The translations under genes were made by a program, and so were the position numbers. Source: Cornus controversa (Eukaryota > Streptophyta > Magnoliopsida > Cornales > Cornaceae). From it: a DNA stretch of 64,000 bases. The stretch covers positions 87,013,033-87,077,032 of the forward strand of contig CM048845.1 of assembly GCA_026545225.1 (NCBI GenBank). The letters run 5' to 3'. The notes beneath the pieces were generated by a model, which did no database searches, had not been told where the DNA came from, and saw only the letters and a program-made list of their open reading frames with translations. This document shows, piece after piece, positions 10,842-24,106 of this stretch (its first letter is position 1; each line of letters opens with the position of its first letter).

Positions 10842-12460
10842 TTAATCTAAGAAGATCATACAAAACTTTGCTCCATATGGTATAAAAACATTTGGGTTAC
10901 AAAATATTTGTCTTTCACGTGTTACGTACAATTCAGAAGTATTGAACATTTGATATCAATGAATCCATTAAAAGAATCCAAAATATTTCATTTTCTGGTT
11001 CCAAACACTCCCTGAAGAATTCTATAACTTCTGGGTTACCTGTTTTGACTATGAAAAGTATGGTCTTAGGGTTTGAACTAAGAAACGTAGAGGAAACAGA
11101 CCAAAAGCATCACAAGCTCCAAATTGGTGGTTGTCGACAGACAAAATGAAGTTGTATTTTGTGAAAAGGATAGGTACCAAGTAGTACTGACAAAAGCACA
11201 CGCACACGTGACAAAACAAAATAATATTACAGAAAAGAAAGAAAAAAAATAGAAAAAGAAATGAGTAGGTCAAAATACTCTAGAATCACAATTTCGATAA
11301 CACAATTTCGACAACACAATCTTTGAACAACAGTTTGGAAGCTCGAATTAGCTATGGGGGTTTGAAAATTTTACTAGGGTTAACTTTGTGTTTAATTCAC
11401 TTCAAGTATCAAGCAATTATAATCCAATCAAACCGGTCAATTTTTATAAGGTAGATCATTTATTGTTATTGAATTTGCAATGATCGATGTGTAAGATTAT
11501 AATATTTTATTTATTTATTTTAAGCATTAATGCATGAGCAAATGATATTGTAGGCAGTACCTAGTGTGTAATTTATTGTGAGATGAGTTCATGATTTTTG
11601 TCACAAGATTTTTTTTCTTTTTAAATTGACACATTTTTAGCATAAAAATTAATACATTTTTACATCATCGCGTTGATTATATCGAAACTAACGCATTATA
11701 GAAAAATTATGGCATAAAATGAGACGAATTGTGCTAATTATAGATGATATTTTAACTTGATCAAATTTGATCGTATGATAGAAGATAAAAAAGTTTATGA
11801 CTATTGTATATCAATTTTGATATGAAAATTTGTTTAATTATTCGTCATAAAATTCTCTGTCAAATGATAAGAGCTTGTCTCAATATTTATTTGAATATAG
11901 TGGAGACTAAAAATAAAAAGTTTGTTGATACTCACGAGTTGGATCTCATTATAAATGCTACTTCCATTCAACGTGACCAACCCTTTTTTAACCCTAGGTT
12001 TAGTAAAAGACAAAATGAACCCCAAATCAACACCACACTTCAATACTCAAGTCAAAATATCTCGAGTGCATTTTGGCCATTTAGCAGACCAGGGGCATTT
12101 TGGGCATGAAACATATTTTCATCATGTGACTATCTTGCACTTTTGAGGGAAGATCCATTTGCCACACTCTTTTATTTTCTTGACTATTTCTTCCACACAT
12201 CACACTTTTCCCTCCCCTCCTCTCATCTGTTTTTAATTCCTTACTTATCTCAAGAAATTTATTTCAAAACTTATTTGTTATCACACAAATCGAAAGTTCA
12301 ACAATTGCTTAGCCATTAATTCAGAGCATTTTTCAGAGATAACTGAAACTTCAAAATCAAGAATTTCCTTTCCTATTTCTTCTTTTACTAGTTTTTATTT
12401 TTCAATATCTTATTCTTACTTATTTTTCCAACCCTCAGAAGGGCTTTTGGTTCTTCACTG
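10842..12460. other. AT-rich region upstream of the NTT gene
   Basis: No gene is recognised. Sequence from about 12000 rises in GC and pyrimidine content toward the NTT promoter. Open frames here (up to about 100 codons) show no protein family signature. Confidence 0.5.
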
Positions 12461-12635
12461 CTATATATATATATATATATATAAAAGAGATACTTGTACC
12501 TATTACATAGCCTCCCTGAGAAAGCAATCGCCTCCTCCCTACCTTATCCCTCTCTTTCTCTCTCTGATGCTCTCTCGAATATCTTATCTTTGGGTTTCTT
12601 GAGGGTTAGTTTGAGAGAGAGAGAGAGAGAGAGTC
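12461..12635 (+). promoter_or_regulatory. Probable core promoter and 5' leader of the NTT gene
   Basis: A (TA)n tract ending in ataaaagag (12461-12489) can act as a TATA box about 150 bp before the start codon. The leader then has CT-rich stretches and a (GA)n tract at 12613-12633 directly before ATG 12636. Transcription start is inferred, not seen. Confidence 0.5.
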
Positions 12636-15600
12636 ATGGAGGCTGTTCTACAAACCAAAGGGCTTCTTTCTCTGCCTTCAAATCCCAAACCCAGGGCTTT
12701 CAATCCACCACAAAGGGGACTCAGGCACAGATTCAACACCTTGAAACCCAAATCTCTTGCTGGGTTCTCTCTATCTGTCAATGGGTTTCAAAAGTTTCAA
12801 GGGTTTGCCACAAAACCTCATGGTATTGGCCACCAAAAGAACAGAACATTCCATATCTGCAGGGCTGAGGCTGCTGCAGCAGCTGATGGGCAGCCACTAT
12901 TTGGAGAAGTGGAGTCACCCAAGTTTTTGGGTATTGAGCTTGTGACCCTCAAGAAGATTGTACCACTTGGGTTGATGTTCTTTTGCATACTCTTCAATTA
13001 CACAATCCTTAGGGACACCAAAGATGTATTGGTTGTGACAGCCAAAGGTTCTAGTGCTGAGATTATACCATTCTTGAAAACTTGGGTGAATTTGCCCATG
13101 GCAATTGGGTTCATGCTGTGGTACACAAGACTGGCTAATGTCTTGTCAAAGCAGGCCCTCTTTTATACCGTTATGGTTCCCTTTATCGCCTTTTTCGGGG
13201 CATTTGGGTTTGTCTTGTATCCTCTCAGCAATTATTTTCACCCAACAGCTCTTGCTGATAAGCTTCTTGCAACGCTCGGACCGAGGTTCCTCGGCCCGCT
13301 TGCAATAATGAGGATATGGAGTTTCTGTTTGTTCTATGTCATGGCTGAGCTTTGGGGGAGTGTGGTCGTCTCTGTGTTGTTTTGGGGGTTTGCCAATCAG
13401 GTAAAATTTTGTCATCTAGAATATAATCCGTTTTTCTTTTTAATTTACCTGTCTGCTTGTTTTTTTTTTTTTTTTCAAGTTTTGAGATTTCGATTCTGAT
13501 TTTGCCACAAGAACTTTGCTATTTGATTCTTGATCTTTTTTTTATTTATTGAATTAACGGGTTCGTGATGATTTTGCTGCTTTAAGATATTCAGACACCT
13601 ATGGTATCAGTTTTGCGGTAGTAAGAGTTGGATTTGACGTTGATGGTACTCTTATATTACTAGTCTATTTGGCTGGGGTCGATAAATCCTTTTCTAAACA
13701 AAAATACTTTGTGTGAGGGCACTATGTTTTGGGATTGGTTCATATGCTTTGCTGACTGTAGTATCTAAATGTAATGTGTGTATGTATATTTTGTTGGACT
13801 TTTGTATCTATACTTGGATTTGTTGTTTGAGATTCTTGGTGTTTTGTGTGGATTACTCAGAAAGGAAGGGATTCACTTATCTAAATCTGTGTTTTTGCTG
13901 CAGTGCCAAATCTTTTTAATATATTACAGTGTGATTGTTATATTGATGTATGTATTTGGCTCATGAATTCTTTTGCATACTAAAATTTTAAAACGAAGTG
14001 CTTGCATGCTTTCTTGTTCAAAACAATTTTGATGTTATGCTATGTAGAGTCTGTTCAATTTACTTGGGAAAAAAAAAATTCTGCTCAAAGGGATATAGGA
14101 TTTTTTGTCAGGCTAGTCACTAAAGTTCAATAAATTTGATTAGCTTGACATTTACTTCTTATTTTGGGAGATAATTTCATTGCATCATTATTCATTATTA
14201 TAAATGAATTTTGAAGTCATTATTTGCTTCATTTGGTTTTTCTAACTGTGGTTCTAAACAAGGGAAAAATACTGGTTGTACATTTTTTTTGTTTTCATTT
14301 GCTTTTATTTTTGTTTATGTTTTTATATTTAAGCGGGCATTCCCTTTATATTATGAATGGTCAAGTAAATTTCTTTCTAATTGTTAACAATCATCTACTC
14401 TAAAAGGTTAAGTTGTTAGAGAGGGTGTTTAACTTAAATATATAAATCCTTCAACATAACCCCTCATGGGTGGCCTTCTTTTGGTCCAACATGTGTTTCA
14501 ATTTTAATTATCAAGGTGACGGTGGGGTTTGAACACCAGACCTTTGGTTCTAATGCCATGTTGACAACCATCTACTCCAAAAGCTTAAGCTGTTAGAGTG
14601 GGTGTAACTTAAATATATAAATCCTTCAACAATAATGATTGGTTCTGCACTCTGTGTTGAGGTATTACGGAGGTGATGTCCATTATGTTTCAGTGCAAAA
14701 GTAACACTCAGGTCCATGTCTACAAATTATTTGTCATCATCTTTTCATTGTAATCATAACTTTAGCATGTTCTGCAATCTCAAATTTTATGTTAGCAGCA
14801 AGGGTTGTTGCCTTGAGTGGCCAGATTACAAAATTAATTTGTTCCATTATTACCTTAAGGTGTCTTGGCAATCAAATGTAGTACATGGAGATTTACCAAT
14901 TAAATACATAATAGAAGAGATAGTCGTAGTAGAAAAGAGTGGAAAAAGAGAATTTATGTGGCCGAGTGCATTCATATGTGGTCAAGGCAAGATGATGATT
15001 GAGATGTGATACTGGATGCTTGTGGAAAATGTTGATGAAACTTGTATGAAGCATATAGATGCATTTAATTTGTTTATTGGCTTTTTTAGCAAGACATATT
15101 GAACTGGTTTGTCAATGTTGGAATGGAGATGTGTAGCTATATAATCAGGATACATATGGTTATAGTGCTGGCAGTGTCTGATAGAGATTCAGGTTCTGAC
15201 ATGTAGAAATCCAATAACTCAAATGTAATATAACTATTGACCTGGGCGGGATTTTTGGGTTCTAACAAGCATATGAGTTACCCAAGATGGCAATAATGGC
15301 GATATAGGGTGTCTGTTTACTCTGGTTCTGGCATACTTAATAACATCATGCAGCGTCATGGAAGAACTAGTTTAGTTTATCAAACTGAAGATATTTTTTC
15401 CTGTATGTTCACTATTCTTTTTGGTTCTTTTTCTTCAGTTTCCTGTGTTTTATTTCTAGTGTTATTAGATGTTGGAATGTTTAAATTGTGTGAAAATATA
15501 AAAACAAAGGTAGGACTCGGATAAAACATAGTTACCGCATTACGTTCAATGGTTCTTGCCAACAGCATGATGTTACCACTCCAGTTCATGCAAGTCTTCC

Positions 15601-17956
15601 AATTTCTCAAGACCTTAAACTCTTAAAGTGTTTTTTTCTATATTGTTTTTTCTAAGTAAATGTTGACTTTAATCTCCATCCTATTGTCTTTGCAACTAGA
15701 CTGGGAAAGATTGTGAGTTCTTTCATATTTGTTTGGTCTACAATTTTTTCCGTGCTGATGTTAGTAGTTCATGGATTGTTCTAGAATCTAGTTTTGAACA
15801 TACGCTTTTCGAAATTTCCCAATAAATTGAAGTGGTTGGTGCTGCAATTAATTATTGTTGCATGATATATTGCAGATAACTACTGTGGAGGAAGCCAAAA
15901 GGTTCTACCCTCTTTTTGGACTTGGAGCCAATGTTGCCCTTATTTTCTCAGGTCGGACAGTGAAATATTTCTCTAATTTGAGAAAACATTTGGGTCCTGG
16001 AGTTGATGGATGGGCCGTCTCCCTGAAAGCGATGATGAGCATTGTGGTGCTGATGGGGTTCACGATCTGTTTTCTTTATTGGTGGGTAAACAAGTTTGTC
16101 CCTCTTCCAACTCGTAGTAAGAAGAAGAAGGTAATCTTCACCTAGAAATCTCTCTCTTGCTTTATCATGCCATCTGTATGTTTATCTGGGGCCAAAAAAT
16201 TGATTTGAAATTGCTTGTGTGTACTACTTTACTATGGTACACATGACACTCCATCTTCATTAGGTACTGGGAAGACAAAATTGACATTTTATTGAATAGA
16301 GCATTGCTACTTCTAATATGAATTGTCTTCCACTTTATTTTTTAATTGTCTATGGGATACTGGCTTTATCCTGTTTTGCCACTGTTGTGACTTATCCACA
16401 CACAAAAAAAAAAATGTTGATGAAATTATAACTCTATCGAAGGTGTTCTATAAGTCCAATATGGTCATTAGGCAGTTTAAGTTTTTTTGAGTAATAGTTT
16501 TGTAACAGAGCACTATTCCCTTGGCAGGAGAAGCCGAAAATGGGGACGATGGAGAGCTTGAAATTCTTGGTGTCTTCGAGATACATCAGAGATCTTGCCA
16601 CTTTGGTGGTAGCATATGGTATTAGCATCAACCTTGTTGAGGTTACGTGGAAATCAAAGCTCAAAGCTCAGGTAAAGTAAATAAGGCTTTTATAATATAT
16701 TCTCATCTGAATTTTTCTATTAATTTAACTCTCTCCCTCTCCATCTCACTATATTGTGTAGTTTCCAAGTCCGAATGAATACTCTTCTTTCATGGGTGAC
16801 TTCTCGACTGCCACTGGAATTGCAACTTTTACAATGATGCTTCTTAGCCAATGGATATTTGACAAGTATGGTTGGGGAGTCGCAGCCAAAATCACTCCCA
16901 CAGTCCTGCTCCTCACAGGAGTTGGCTTCTTTTCTCTAATTTTGTTTGGCGGCCCACTTGCACCTGTTATTGGGCAGCTTGGGATGACGCCACTTCTAGC
17001 AGCTGTATACGTGGGTGCAATGCAAAATATTTTCAGCAAGAGTGCCAAATACAGCTTATTTGATCCTTGCAAAGAGATGGCTTATATTCCTTTGGATGAG
17101 GACACCAAGGTTTCACTCTTTACTAACCTTAAATTAATTAAAAAAAAAGAATCTTTACTCACCATGTAAGGTTATGAATTCTCCTTTTACTGTCATTTTC
17201 AGGCATGCTTAAGGTGAAATTTAATTTTGAAATGTTGGATTATCTGAGTAAAGAAGCTTTATATTAGATAAGGAATAAGGACTTGGATCCTCTCCGGCAC
17301 TGGAGAGGGTCCTGTACTCCGTCAGGGGTGGTCCAGTCTCCACCCTTGGTGGAGTACAGGATCCTCTTTGGCGCCGGAGAGGATCCTTACTCAAGGAATA
17401 AATATTTTCCAAAGTAGTTTGAATGCAAAAAGAATCATTAAAATAATTGAGATATCACGGAATCTAAAATCTGAATGCAAAAAGAATCATTAAAATAATT
17501 GAGATATCACAGAATCTCAATTCCACAATTCACTGACTCTCCTTTCAAAGTTCCATATTCTTTTTCTTCAATTGAACTTAGTCCACCTATATCTCTTCTT
17601 AGGTTAAAGGGAAGGCAGCCATTGATGTTGTTTGCAACCCGTTGGGGAAGTCTGGTGGAGCTTTGATCCAGCAGTTTATGATCTTAACCTTTGGGTCACT
17701 AGCAAACTCAACTCCTTACCTTGGAGGGATACTTCTGGTAATTGTTCTTGCATGGTTAGCGGCAGCCAGGTCCTTGGATAGCCAGTTCACTGCACTGCGT
17801 CGGGAGGAAGAGCTTGAGAAGGAGATGGAAAGAGCAGCTGTGAAAATCCCAGTTGTGGCAGAAAACGAATCTGGGAATGGTTCTCTTGCGAGTGGGTCAG
17901 CACTAGGCGACTCGTCCAGCAGCTCATCTGAAGCCTCAACTCCCCGCAAGATATGA
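12636..17956 (+). CDS. NTT1: Plastidic ATP/ADP antiporter (nucleotide transporter)
   Basis: Five exons join in phase 0: 12636-13400, 15876-16130, 16528-16671, 16762-17109 and 17603-17956, giving 621 residues, close to the about 620 of Arabidopsis NTT1. Residues 1 to about 78 are rich in Ser, Lys, Arg and Pro with few acids, as in a chloroplast transit peptide. From about residue 100 the chain is hydrophobic with many membrane segments of the TLC ATP/ADP transporter family, which exchanges cytosolic ATP for stromal ADP plus phosphate at the inner envelope. The four charged residues known to be essential in AtNTT1 are all present at a constant offset of seven: Lys148 (FLKTW), Glu238 (MAELWG), Glu378 (LVEVTW) and Lys520 (PLGKSG). 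The C-terminus is a Ser-rich hydrophilic tail. Intron 1 (2.5 kb) and intron 4 contain repeats. The start is the first in-frame ATG with a transit peptide. Paralogue number (NTT1 or NTT2) is not resolved. Confidence 0.95.
14381..14634 (+). repeat. Direct repeat pair in NTT intron 1
   Basis: Segments at about 14381-14456 and 14569-14634 share aca-accatctactcc-aaag and gttagag-gggtg followed by taaatatataaatccttcaaca. The block between them (ggggtttgaacaccagacc) resembles common plant interspersed-repeat text. It looks like an old element fragment rather than a regulatory unit. Confidence 0.5.
17279..17392. mobile_element. Hairpin MITE in NTT intron 4
   Basis: This 114-bp foldback element has arms of about 44 bp around ggatcctctccggc (left) and its inverted match gccggagaggatcc (right), meeting near ctgtactcc/ggagtacag. 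It is flanked by the 9-bp direct repeat aaggaataa (17270-17278 and 17393-17401). A 9-bp duplication suggests Mutator-type mobilisation. It is GC-rich compared with its intron and has no coding content. Confidence 0.75.
17421..17524 (+). repeat. Two-copy tandem repeat, 52-bp period, NTT intron 4
   Basis: The word beginning gaatgcaaaaagaatcatta and ending gagatatcac occurs at 17421 and again at 17473 with only a single difference near its end. The near identity indicates a recent slippage or duplication event. Confidence 0.9.
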
Positions 17957-19983
17957 AAGTTATTCCAATACTCACAAGACAGGAAGAATAAGCCAAGTGG
18001 CCAGCGGTATTGTCAGGTGATCTGTTGGTTGTAGGTTTCTTTCTATTTATAGAAGTAATTAGAAACTGTTGGTTGTAGGGTTTTTTCAATTTATAGAAAT
18101 AATTGGAACCAACTTGGGCATGTGGAAAGACTTTTTAGTTGCGTCTTAGTCCCCTTCTTCATAGAATTAGTTTTGTTTAATTTAATTTGTCTTTGCAGAA
18201 TTTGCTTTGGTCTTGTGTTGATGGATTTTCATAAGTTATTGAAATTTTGACTTGGATTATTCATGGTAGAAGAGATTGATGATGATGTTACTTGTAAAAT
18301 TAAATAATGATTGGTCTTAATATTGTGTGATTGATTTATATGTCTAAAACTGAGAGGTTTAATTTATAAAATAGTTATTAAAGTAGTTATTACTTATGGG
18401 AGAGGATGTTTGGATGACTAAGAAAAATTTTTATGCTTATAAAACAAGCATGGTTGAAATGCAGATGTGGAGATGGAATAAATTAGAAATAAACACATTT
18501 ACTTGTTGCAGATAAATAAAAGAAAGTTGATTAAAGCAATTTAGTTTAATTGCATAGTGGAGAAGTGATTAATTATAATAGGCGAAGTGAAACCGAGCTT
18601 TTAGAGATGTTCCAAGTATTTGAGAAGTCTCGAGTCTTAAGGTTTTAATCTTTGGTCATGTTTATTTTACATGAAGATCTTCAATCTTTGTCCCAAAGAC
18701 AAGATTATTGTGTCCATTGTATTGCCATGTTTTCAAGAAAATTCCATTCTGTTGAAGAATGAATGTGATGCATGCTGTCAGGCTATGGCTTTCTTTATGA
18801 TTGTTACGAGTACAGTGATATATAATCAATGAAAAATTAGAGCCTGTTGAGTTGTGAAATTAGTTTACTGACTTTAAAGACAGCTATTTTATGTAAATAT
18901 TGTCAAAAGTTTAGAATAACTGCTAGTGCTGGACAATGGTCTCGAAGTGTGAGATTAAAGCAAAGCCATCAGAAAGCTAATAGCGCCTTCTGTTGCGATC
19001 AGATCCTAAAAGGATTTTGCAGGTAATACTCTCCTTTATATATGCGTAATGACAGAGTAGTTAGAAATGTTGCTAAGCTTCTGAATTGTGAAATCATGAA
19101 AGACTACAGACTTGCTTTCCCATATGAAACTGCTCATAGCTTTAGCAAAACAAGTGCACAAGAAAGCACACTATATACCAACACATCTATAGGGAGAAAT
19201 GTTGCATGATGAATCCTTCTGGGTATTCAAAATCATTACCAAAGTACAATAGAAAATAAATCCCGCATAAGGACTTGGTTCAGGCTACAGGTGGTGAGGG
19301 ATGACTGATAAGGCTGAGTCTGTCTAATGATTGATATAGATTATTGCCACCATTACATATACCAATGTGCTATATATTCTCTAACATTCTCTTTAACTGC
19401 AATAAGCATTTAGTCTTTGAGCTGATTTTCAGTTGATAATTCCTTAATTCAAATGTATTGAAGCGTTTGAAATTGAGTCCGAAAATGTGGTATCAACAGT
19501 GATAATTTTCAGGGTTATGAGAACTAAAGCCATGGAAACTTTGAATTGCCTGCGTTGGATCTACACGTGCTTCTCTATGCCTTCTGGATATGGGTATTAA
19601 GTTGCACGAGCTTTGTCAAGAAGACAGTATTCATGTCATATGTTATAGTTGATAGGGCTTTTGAAGTCTTTACCAAATTCCTGAAAACACAGCCGTTCGT
19701 TAAGATTAAAAAGATTTTACTGGACAGGAAAAAAGATTAAAAAAGAAGTGAAACCAGAGATTTATTGCTTATCTAGCACACAACCAAATGAAAACAGAGA
19801 TTTATATGATCAAACAACAAGCTGTTATTGCTTATCTAGCACACAAACCGGTACACAAATCAAGCACACTAGAACACTAAAATTCTAGCTAGACTCTTTA
19901 ACTAATAGAACTTGCCAAGAATAGAAAAAGAAAGGGCAACAAATATGCAATACAATTCCTATGGTTACACAGCCTATAAAGGT
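17957..19983. other. Intergenic between the convergent NTT and HNH-like genes
   Basis: This holds the 3' UTRs of two genes pointing toward each other. Near 18030-18110 a short direct repeat (ctgttggttgtaggtttttt.. / caatttatagaaataatt) is seen. No further coding region or RNA gene is recognised; the 64-codon frame at 19546-19740 has no family resemblance. Confidence 0.5.
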
Positions 19984-22381
19984 TTATATCTTCACTGCTT
20001 TCTTGATTGTCTTGATGGATGACTTAATGAAGCTGTTCCCGGCCGCACGATCCTCGTCGCCATCATCATCACCAATTACCAAAGGCTTCTTTCTCATGCA
20101 ATCCACTCCCTTCCGCATACCACCCAAAATCAAAGATGGAGAAGATGGAATTCGCCGAAATGTTCTGGCACTCTCACTCCTCTCAAGTCCTCTTTCCTTC
20201 CCATTCTTCTCTCTTTTCTCCTTCCCTTCGAAGCTGTTTCTACTTCCTACCCCTTTACTAACACTACCCATTTCATATGCATCACTTTTATTTGTCTGTA
20301 ACTTGTAGGGAGGGCTCTTTAGGAGTGCATCTGTCTGTAACTGGTAGGGAGGGCGGCTCTTTAGGAGTGTGCTGCTACTAGCTTCAGTCTCGACAATCTC
20401 TTCTTGCCTTTTCCCAGCGTCTTTTGTCTGGACTATTTGCTGGTTCTTCTCCTGATGAACCTGTTTCACACCCTCCACGTCTAGTGATTCTGGAAACCTT
20501 AAAATTTTGATCTCTTTCTGTGGGTATTTGAGGTTCAGCTTCCTGATCATTTCGTCAGTCCTGCTAACTTCATTTTCACTGGCATTTTGAGGATTTGGAT
20601 CAGTACCTTCTTGTGCGTTCTCCTCCAACAGCATTTGGAGCCACTTCTCCACATTTCCTTTCCCACGCTGCTTCCTGCTCTCCTCGTCTTCTTCTTCCTC
20701 TGCTTCACATAGGACTGGAATTCGAATGTTATATGTTTTCCCCCCTTCTTCTATTTTCAATGTCCGAAGCTTGTCTTCAATTGGAAATCCATCCTCTCTG
20801 GCAACTATGGCTTTATTACATCCCTCAGGATTCTCTTTACCAACATTGTTGTCGACACTTCCTATCTCTTCTATTTCTTCTTGCTTTCGCTCTTCGTTCA
20901 GAGACAAAGCTGCTTCAGATGCTTTCTGCTCCTCTTCCAAAAAAACTCTCAGTTCCTTGTGTAAAAGGATCTCCCCTACATTCTCAGTTCCTGGTAAAAA
21001 GAGGACAGGTTTATCGTCTTTTTCTTTCAGTACAGTATCATGATTATCATCCCTTTCCTTCTGTGAAGATGCCTTTATCTTGTTTCCTGGTAAATACAAA
21101 ATACTCTTATCTTCTCTCTCTTCACATAAAGTATCATTCATTCTCGACCTCTTCCTTGCTTCCCATTCTGGCCTGACCTGTTTCTCTAGCTCATCTCTTT
21201 GCCTGAATCTTCTGTGTAGTTCTTTCTCGGAGGAATCACAAATTGCTTTCTGGGCTTCTAGTCTTGCCATGAGAGCATTGCTTGCTGCCTGATTCAACCT
21301 CAATTGTTCCTTATAAATGACACTCCTGCAGGAAGAAGCATTTCAATAGGTAAACTATTTTATTACATAACAATTGGTAATGAATGTACTCTCTTTTAGA
21401 AAAAGGGTTTTTTTATCAATCTTACTGGTGCATGGCATCTCTGATCATCTTCTCTAGCATTGTTCTATATGAAGACTGTGCCTCTGCTAGACGACGACAC
21501 TTCTCAGCACGTCTTCTTCGTTTTATTAGCACCAACTCCAAGTCTTGGATGGCAAACTTCTCCTCTTCAGTCCTTTGCTTCAGTTCATTCACTTCATCAT
21601 CCAATTTCTGTATTTCAGCCTGCATCTTTGCAGTTTCTTCTCTCTGTCTCAGAGAGTCTCTGGCCAAGACTATGGCCTGATGTGGGTTAGTAACATTGTC
21701 TGGGTTGTCATTTTCTTTGGACATATTTAATTTTAATTTTCTTGAAACTGTCACAACCAAAGAAGAAAGACAATGTTTTAGTTTATGAAGTTCCAAATTA
21801 TCATTAAACCAACATAAAGGTTAAGTATTTGATTTTTCTTTACTAACCTATTATGGGGGTGTTTGACCTTGGTCTTTTGTTGATATCCAGGGATTTCAGA
21901 ACTGACGAAGAATCATAAGATTCTCTTCTAGACGCAACAACAGCAGCTGGAGCAAGGCCTATTCGTTCTTTTGATTCGATGAAATGTTGAGGGAAAGTAT
22001 GCGAGTCCACTGTAAGTGAATCATTTAGTTCTTCAGTTTCAGCATCGGCAAACAACAGCGAAAATGCTCTATGCCTGTCAAAATTATGAAATTAAAGACA
22101 GTATTACAATTTCCCGTGTATTTGGGATCAAAATCAATCTGAAGATAGAAAAAGAAAAGCTCCTACCTGAAATCCGAGTTTGAAGAAGCAAAGATGGACA
22201 AGAACTGGTTTATGGATATACCCACTTGGAGATCCCACCATGGAATGAGAAATTCAAGCTTGTTATGCTTCTTCTTGCACACTTGCCACTGTAATATCCT
22301 TAGATTGCTTGGAACTGTCAATCCTCCTCCTGCATATATCCAGCAAAAACCATAAATATATATAGATAGACAGATATGCAA

Positions 22382-22426
<45 letters not shown>

Positions 22427-24106
22427 GATAAAGATCAGTAAACAATTACTTGAGCAAGGAAACCAATGATCAATGTCCCAAGCAAGGGGTGAAGCAGAAT
22501 CAGCATGATAATACAAAACATTGCCATATGGGTCCACCCGAATTACTGCAGGGTCAAAGCCAGCATTCCTAAATTTTTGAGATAGCAAAAAGAGTTAGAA
22601 ACACTCAAGATTAAATTCTTAGTTTTTTTGTAGAGAACAATTCAAGAGTTTACCCAAGGTGGTTGAGTTGCTTCCACAGAAGACTGACAAAAATCTTTGG
22701 CTTTGCAGTGGGTTTTGCTTTTGCGTCGATAATTGGGAACATCTCATCTAAATCTCTTGCTGTCAAAGCCTACAACCAGATAATTTCACAACAATCAAAC
22801 TTAAATAAAACCAACTAAAATTTCCATGCATCCAAAGGACAATCAAAGAGGGAAAGAAAGAGCCACAAAAATTACTATTGGGTTGTGAAAAAATTCTGAG
22901 AAAGAAAAAATAAAACCACAATTTTGAATCTTAAAATAAATCAAAATTTAGAAACAGAAGAAGAAACAGAGCTCATTGCCAGATTTTTTACTAACTAAAC
23001 ACTGTAAGACCCAGTCATAGTTAAAAAAGAATTTCCACTGCAATTCAGATCTGAAAATCAGAATTTCAGTCAAAAGCCAATACTTGAGCATAATAGAAAA
23101 GAGGAGCTATTCATGAACAGCTCACACTCTCATTAATGACTTGGCTCATGTCCATTTACAAAGTAATTCAGGATCATTTAACCAAGTCATGTCCAAACAA
23201 CTCTAACTCACCTCCTTGGGTTTGTGGACATGTTTGTGAAAAAGACCTTGAACATGCTCATGAGGTCTTGTGAACAACAATTGGTTTATTAAGGTCATTT
23301 GGGCTTGTTAACTGATTGATCTCAAGCTTGCCTAGCCAAGCTTGAACAACAATTTATTGATTGAACAACTTCAATTGCTCAGCTCCATTCGAGCTTGAGC
23401 AAATTTTGATCAACCCTAACCACTCCATTTTAAAATATATATTGTCTGGAAACTATAATTTGAGTGAAAAAGAATAGCCTAATTCAAAGATTTTGATTTC
23501 CATGAAATTCTCAAGTCCAAAAGACAGAATAGCAAATTATGTACCTCCGAAAAACCACAAAATAATCTTAAAATTTAAAAGAAATAAAGAGAGGAACAAA
23601 GAAATAGGAAAGATCAACAAAATGCAGTAATGCGCAGTTTGATGCCATGAAATTGTGACAGATAAAAAACTAAATTATTCGATCTCAAAATTGTCACAAT
23701 TTATTAACCGAGAAACCAAAACCACAATAGAACAATTCCTCATAAAAATTGATAACTTCCATGAATTTCAATTTTCACACTAAGAAAACTTTAACCCCCC
23801 TGAGAAACAAAATTCATTTTATAACTTCCATGAATTTCAATTTTCACACTAAGAAACAAAATTCTTACACTTAAAAACTCTTCTCTTCCTGGGTTTTCTA
23901 AGCAAACAAACAAACAGTGATACGCAATAGAAGGGACTTTTTCTCACCTCGTGTTGTTGCAGAGCATAGGGAGTGAAAGTGAAAGGAGGGCCATTGCTGT
24001 ACGGACTGATACTGCGATCTCTGCAGAGCTTGGCGTAGGCTTTTGGGTAGCCAAGGCCTTCGTCCATCGCCATCTCTTCATCGGTGAATACGAGATCGAA
24101 TGCCAT
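19984..24106 (-). CDS. Plant-specific HNH-like motif and coiled-coil protein
   Basis: Seven exons on the minus strand: 24106-23948, 22769-22654, 22568-22450, 22329-22167, 22074-21848, 21747-21426 and 21325-19984. All phases agree and give 815 residues. Exons 2-4 encode a compact domain in which D125-H126, P129, R132-G133-G134, N140-L141, C149 and H153-N154-xx match the spacing of HNH endonuclease motifs (DHxxPxxxGG...NL...C..xN). The second Cys of the usual Zn pair is replaced by His. Exon 6 and the start of exon 7 (about residues 265-430) form a Glu/Lys/Arg/Gln-rich coiled coil. The rest is charged and low in order, with paired LxLPG repeats and paired PPY.LQT repeats, and a basic C-terminal KSSIKTIKKAVKI. 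No signal or membrane segment is visible. Nuclease activity is inference. The alternative exon-6 acceptor at tccaaag is also in phase, but the chosen one has the better pyrimidine tract. I cannot name the family with certainty. Confidence 0.82.
22385..22427. repeat. (CA)n(TA)n compound microsatellite in intron 3 of the HNH-like gene
   Basis: About 13 CA units followed by about 8 TA units lie within the intron between exons 3 and 4, about 55 bp from the exon-4 acceptor. A length-variable marker is likely. Confidence 0.9.
23752..23858. repeat. Direct repeat in intron 1 of the HNH-like gene
   Basis: A word of about 37 bp, ataacttccatgaatttcaa onward to cactaagaaa, occurs at about 23752 and about 23820 (period about 69 bp) and is nearly identical. 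The surrounding 1.18-kb intron also holds a gctcaagctcgaat-rich repeat fragment (about 23100-23420). Confidence 0.8.

Noticed and set aside
20595-21176. 193-codon open frame on the plus strand
   Set aside because: It lies antisense within exon 7 of the HNH-like gene. Its composition mirrors the charged coding strand and it has no family resemblance.
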